Assembly: GCA_020723325.1 (NCBI GenBank)
Contig: DYJD01000016.1
Location: forward strand, 1 to 64,000
DNA: 64,000 nt
Direction: 5' to 3'
Source of the DNA: Desulfosudis oleivorans
GTDB taxonomy: Bacteria; Desulfobacterota; Desulfobacteria; Desulfobacterales; SURF-7
A model generated the notes under the pieces. It saw only the letters and a list, made by a program, of their open reading frames with translations. It was not told the DNA's origin and made no database searches. The translations under genes were made by a program, and so were the position numbers. Position 1 is the first letter of the stretch, and each line of letters opens with the position of its first letter. Of the stretch, positions 60,540-64,000 are shown piece by piece.

Positions 60540-61589
60540 TCAAGCCCGAAATCCGGTCAAATGCCGGTAGATGGTTATGCCGGTGAGTTTGATCATGCTG
60601 GCAACGGGAACAGAGATGATCATGCCGAGGATCCCGCCCATCTGGGCGCCGATGATGATGACGATGATGACAATCACGGCGTGCAGGTTGACGATTTTGG
60701 CCACCACCAGGGGCACGACTAAGGCAGCGTCCAGGACCTGGGCCAGGGCATAGATCGCCATAACGAGCAGGAGATCCATACCCGGCGAATTGTTGATGAG
60801 CCCCAGGAGCAGTGCCGGCGCAGCGCCGATAATGGGTCCCACATACGGGACCAGGTTGGTCAAGCCGGCGAACAATGCCAGAAAAAACGGATAGGGCTGA
60901 CCGACGAGCAGGAGTCCGATCAGCACGATCAAGCCCACAATGGCGGATTCCAGCAGCCGGGCCCTGACAAAACCGCTGATTTGGGCACTGATTTGATATT
61001 GCAGGTGCAAGGCGGTTTCAAACAAGTTGTTGGGCACAATGGCGATGAGCTTTTTTATGGCCGTGCGGCCGTCCATCAACATGAAAAAAGCCAGCAGGGG
61101 CGCCAAGAGCATAGCGGAAAGCAGGGAGGACATGAGGCCGGGTAAGTCCTGAAAAAGGCGGTTATACAGGGCCGGCAGAATCCGGGGACTGTCTGCCGGG
61201 GTGCTTGCTTTGTAGGTTTTAGCCAGTATGGTTTTGGGGAGCTTTTCCAGATCCCCTATCAGGTGATGGAGTTCTTTCAGATAGCGTGGAAATTCGGTTT
61301 GAATGGCGGCGGCCTGTCGACCGATTTCCGGGGCCAGGCCCCACAAGCCAAGGCCCATGACGGTAATGACGGCAAGATAGATGCAGCCCACAGCCGTGGT
61401 GCGGCTCAGGCCGAGCCGCTCCAGGGCATTTACAAAGGGGGCCAACAGGCAGTTGATGACAAAGGCCAGGATAACGGACAACAGCATGTCCTCGACCTGC
61501 AGGATGACCAGGGTGCAGACCGCAAGGATCAGAATGACGGTGAAGATGCGGACAAGGCGTTCTCTGCGCAGACCATGGGCCGGGGTCAT
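60540..61589 (-). CDS. AI-2E family (PerM-like) transporter
   Basis: A 349-residue membrane protein. It begins with a pair of helices, a helical periplasmic or cytoplasmic segment (GRQAAAIQTEFPRYLKELHHL), then the conserved helices with GLTNLVPYVGPIIGAAPALLLGL near residue 240. The family includes AI-2 exporters and Na+/H+ antiporters, so the cargo is uncertain. Its start overlaps the end of the CNB-domain gene (ATGA). Confidence 0.88.
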   Translation of the reverse strand: MTPAHGLRRERLVRIFTVILILAVCTLVILQVEDMLLSVILAFVINCLLAPFVNALERLGLSRTTAVGCIYLAVITVMGLGLWGLAPEIGRQAAAIQTEFPRYLKELHHLIGDLEKLPKTILAKTYKASTPADSPRILPALYNRLFQDLPGLMSSLLSAMLLAPLLAFFMLMDGRTAIKKLIAIVPNNLFETALHLQYQISAQISGFVRARLLESAIVGLIVLIGLLLVGQPYPFFLALFAGLTNLVPYVGPIIGAAPALLLGLINNSPGMDLLLVMAIYALAQVLDAALVVPLVVAKIVNLHAVIVIIVIIIGAQMGGILGMIISVPVASMIKLTGITIYRHLTGFRA

Positions 61590-62158
61590 GGGTTAAAGCC
61601 CCCTTTCAGGCGCTGGATTTCTTCGTTCAGTTGTGTCATTTTGCCCGTGGTTTCCGCCATGCGCCGGCCCAGGACCTCGCTGAGGCGCAGCAGGATCTTC
61701 ACGCCCGCGGCCGGTCTTCTGGCGATGATATCCAGCAGGTCGGGCTTGAAAAAGCCGATCAGGCGGGTATCTGTCGCGGCTTTGGCATTGGCGCTACGGC
61801 GTCCGTTTTCCTCCACCAGGGCCAGTTCACCGAAGAAATCCCCCTGTTCCAGGCGGACGACGAACATTTCCCCGCCGGCATCGGAGTAATGGCTGCTGGC
61901 CGTTATGTCGATGACGCCATGGGCGATGATGTACATACCAAAGCCGATTTCGTCCTGGTGAAAGACGATTTCGCCGTTGCGGTATTCCCGCAGGTGGACT
62001 ATATCGGCGACAAAACGTAAGTCCCGGTTGGAAAGATCTTGGAACAGGACGTTGGCTTTCAGGGCGGTAAGGAGATCCTGCCGGCCTTTAACGACCGTGT
62101 TTTCCCAAAAAGATTTCAGCATGGCGCCTCGAATGGAATCAGGATGGAATACTTGCAT
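61586..62158 (-). CDS. Cyclic-nucleotide-binding (CNB/Crp-fold) domain protein
   Basis: A 190-residue protein holding one CNB domain (residues about 35-160: FQDLSNRDLRFVADIVHLREYRNGEIVFHQDE; phosphate-binding cassette GDFFGELALVEENGRRSANA). No helix-turn-helix follows, so it is not a Crp-type DNA-binder; the C-terminal helix may mediate contacts. The cassette has Arg-Arg-Ser where cAMP receptors have Arg-Thr/Ser, so a nucleotide could bind. ATG 62158 lacks a good Shine-Dalgarno; ATG 62122, with GAGG nearby, is an alternative. It heads the CNB/AI-2E/ZIP operon and may gate those transporters. Confidence 0.8.
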   Translation of the reverse strand: MQVFHPDSIRGAMLKSFWENTVVKGRQDLLTALKANVLFQDLSNRDLRFVADIVHLREYRNGEIVFHQDEIGFGMYIIAHGVIDITASSHYSDAGGEMFVVRLEQGDFFGELALVEENGRRSANAKAATDTRLIGFFKPDLLDIIARRPAAGVKILLRLSEVLGRRMAETTGKMTQLNEEIQRLKGGFNP

Positions 62159-62230
62159 TTGGTTTTACAAACTGTTACTTAAACAAATACAATTTCAACG
62201 GATTTTTGGCAATAAATACTTTTTATCCAT

Positions 62231-64000
62231 ATGCAGAATCAAAACAAAACAGACAAGACCCGGCAGGAAAATGCCCCGGCCCAGGATCCGGCGGACAAAG
62301 CTCTCCAAGAAGCCCATCAGCGCCTGCGGGAGTCCATCAATAACCTGCCCGACAGCTATGTGTATCAATACACTTACAACAAAGAGGGCCGGCCGCAATT
62401 TTTGTATGTGAGTCAAGGTGTCGAACGGGTCCATCCTGGTGTCAAGGCCGAGGATGTCTTGAAAGACGCGGCGGTCCTGCACGGTCTCATCGAACCGGAT
62501 CAAATCCCGGCCTTGATGGAAGCCGAAGCTGTAAGCGCCCGTGACCTGACCGATTTTTCCATGGACTTGCGCTTCCGTCTCCCCAACGGCGAGCTGCGCT
62601 GGTTCCAGGCCCATTCCCGCACCCGCCGCAACGAGCACGGCCAGGTCTTTTGGGACGGCGCGGCGGTGGATATCACCGCCAGGAAGCGGGCCGAGGAGGC
62701 CCTGCGGCAAAACGCGGAAATGCTCCACCGTATTCTGCAGACGGCCATGGATGGATTTTTGATGGTGGACATGGCGGGTCGTCTTCTAGAAGTCAATGAT
62801 GCCTATTGTCGGATGAGTGGTTACACTGCTCAGGAATTGTCGGGCATGGGGCTTTCCGACCTGGAAGATATGTTGACCGGTGAGGAAATTATCGAGCGCA
62901 TCCATAAAATCATAGAGCGGGGCCGGGACCGTTTTGAATCCAGGCACCGCCGCAAGGACGGAAGCGTTTATGACGTGGAGGTCAGTGTCCAATATCTACC
63001 CGTGGAAGGTGGGCGGTTTGTATCCTTTCTGCGGGATATCACCGATCGGAAGCAGGCCGAGGAGAATCTGCGGCAAAGCCATCAACGCTATCAGCAATTG
63101 GTGGACCATGCCCATGACGGTATCTTTTCTTTGGATGTCCAAGGGCGTTTTCTTTTTGTGAACAAAGGAATCTGCAGCATTCTCGGTTATACCCGAGAGG
63201 AACTGCTCGGCCTGAATATCATCGACACCTATGCGGAAACGGAGCAGGAACAAGGGCGGAAACGTATGGTCCTTCTGGGCCGCGGGGAAATGATTCAGTT
63301 CGAGCGGCTCATGAAACGCAAGGACGGAAGTTTCATCATCATCGAGGTCAGCGCCTGGAAAACGGAAGACGGTAGTATCCAGGCTATTGTGCGCGATATC
63401 ACCGAACGGAGAAAGGCCGCCAACAGGTTAAGGGAAAGCGAAAGCCGTCTGCGCACCGTGACCGAGAATGCCCCGGATACGATTTTGCAGGTGGACCGCC
63501 AGGGGACGATAGTGTTCGTCAACCGCCCATTACCGGGCCTACCGGTGGAAAAAGTGGTAGGGACCAAGGTGGTTGAATGGGTGCCGCCGGACTACCATGC
63601 CGTGGTGGCTCAGGCCCTCGACAATGCTTTTTCCTCAGGGCAGCGTCAGGAGTACGAATCCGCCGGTCCCGGACCCCATGGCGAGACCCGTCACTATAAT
63701 GTACGGGTGATGCCGGTCATGACAGAAGGTAAGACCGAGACCGCCATCTATATTGCCACGGACATCACAGAGAAAAGACAGGTTGAAGAGCAATCCAAAA
63801 TGCTCAACAGGCAAATGCAATCCATGTTGTCCAGCATCAGCGACGCCTTTTTCGCATTGGATGAAAACATGGTGGTGACCTACTTTAATGCCGCGGCTGA
63901 AACAGCCCTGGGGAGAAACCGGCAGGAAGTCATCGGCCGAAAATTGTTTGATGCTTTTCCGGAAGGCAGGGGCAGCATATTCGACGAAAAATACACCCGG
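62231..64000 (+). CDS. Multi-PAS sensor protein, cut by the window end
   Basis: At least 590 residues remain open to the last base, so the C-terminus (probably a kinase or other output) is missing. No membrane helix is seen. Five PAS domains follow in series: about 30-155, 165-285 (HRILQTAMDGFLMVDMAGRLLEVN), 290-410 (VDHAHDGIFSLDVQGRFLFVN), 415-535 (VTENAPDTILQVDRQGTIVFVN) and the last from 540 (LSSISDAFFALDENMVVTYFNAAA). It starts at ATG 62231, divergent from the CNB operon; its leader shares the 73-bp gap. Confidence 0.85.
   Translation, partial: MQNQNKTDKTRQENAPAQDPADKALQEAHQRLRESINNLPDSYVYQYTYNKEGRPQFLYVSQGVERVHPGVKAEDVLKDAAVLHGLIEPDQIPALMEAEAVSARDLTDFSMDLRFRLPNGELRWFQAHSRTRRNEHGQVFWDGAAVDITARKRAEEALRQNAEMLHRILQTAMDGFLMVDMAGRLLEVNDAYCRMSGYTAQELSGMGLSDLEDMLTGEEIIERIHKIIERGRDRFESRHRRKDGSVYDVEVSVQYLPVEGGRFVSFLRDITDRKQAEENLRQSHQRYQQLVDHAHDGIFSLDVQGRFLFVNKGICSILGYTREELLGLNIIDTYAETEQEQGRKRMVLLGRGEMIQFERLMKRKDGSFIIIEVSAWKTEDGSIQAIVRDITERRKAANRLRESESRLRTVTENAPDTILQVDRQGTIVFVNRPLPGLPVEKVVGTKVVEWVPPDYHAVVAQALDNAFSSGQRQEYESAGPGPHGETRHYNVRVMPVMTEGKTETAIYIATDITEKRQVEEQSKMLNRQMQSMLSSISDAFFALDENMVVTYFNAAAETALGRNRQEVIGRKLFDAFPEGRGSIFDEKYTR

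Overview
The window reads as chromosomal DNA of a moderately GC-rich Gram-negative bacterium. The evidence is a UDP-2,3-diacylglucosamine hydrolase-like enzyme (LPS synthesis), TolC-type and beta-barrel outer-membrane proteins, lipoboxes and a VPLPA-CTERM sorting tail. A UbiD-family decarboxylase, an orphan indolepyruvate:ferredoxin oxidoreductase beta subunit and a three-cysteine Rrf2 regulator fit an anaerobe. The large set of PAS/HD-GYP/histidine-kinase proteins and the repeat-rich intergenic DNA would suit a Desulfobacterota-like organism, but that taxonomic guess is inference. No rRNA, tRNA, CRISPR array or complete transposase was recognised.

Layout. 1-8.5 kb: nitroreductase-like lipoprotein, small unknown genes, a PIF1-type helicase with HRDC and HTH domains, a site-2 protease-like membrane protein and a UbiD-family enzyme. 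8.9-17.3 kb: a sensor kinase pair, then a probable lipid-trafficking set (MMPL/RND permease, LolA-like periplasmic protein, small protein; convergent outer-membrane barrel and lipoprotein). 17.7-26.1 kb: Rrf2 regulator, alpha/beta hydrolase, ATP-grasp enzyme, a pilin-like/HD-GYP operon, a DNPH1-like hydrolase and IorB. 26.3-33.8 kb: a cecR-ybhGFSR-type ABC exporter operon ending in its own TolC. 34-35.5 kb: a flavin oxidoreductase and a decayed four-helix-bundle gene interrupted by inverted tandem repeats.

35.5-50.8 kb is the most unusual part. Nine consecutive minus-strand genes encode exported proteins. The first carries a cohesin-like domain and a complete two-loop dockerin; the second is a VPLPA-CTERM surface protein. 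The next seven are large, mostly carbohydrate-active or beta-helix proteins, and each carries one EF-hand (half-dockerin-like) module at one end. A textbook sigma-54 promoter and a perfect palindrome at an enhancer-like distance precede the cohesin gene. Together these suggest a calcium-dependent, cellulosome-like extracellular assembly in a Gram-negative bacterium.

51-64 kb: hrpB and a yajD-type HNH gene; a PhcB-like methyltransferase overlapping a membrane hybrid histidine kinase (a possible fatty-acid methyl ester quorum circuit); an LpxH-like hydrolase; CheX; a CNB/AI-2E/ZIP operon; and a multi-PAS sensor cut by the window end.

Intergenic DNA holds at least three repeat families: inverted arrays of a GGTATC-type hexamer (five sites), REP/REPIN-like palindromes (four sites), and single inverted arrays of other short units.
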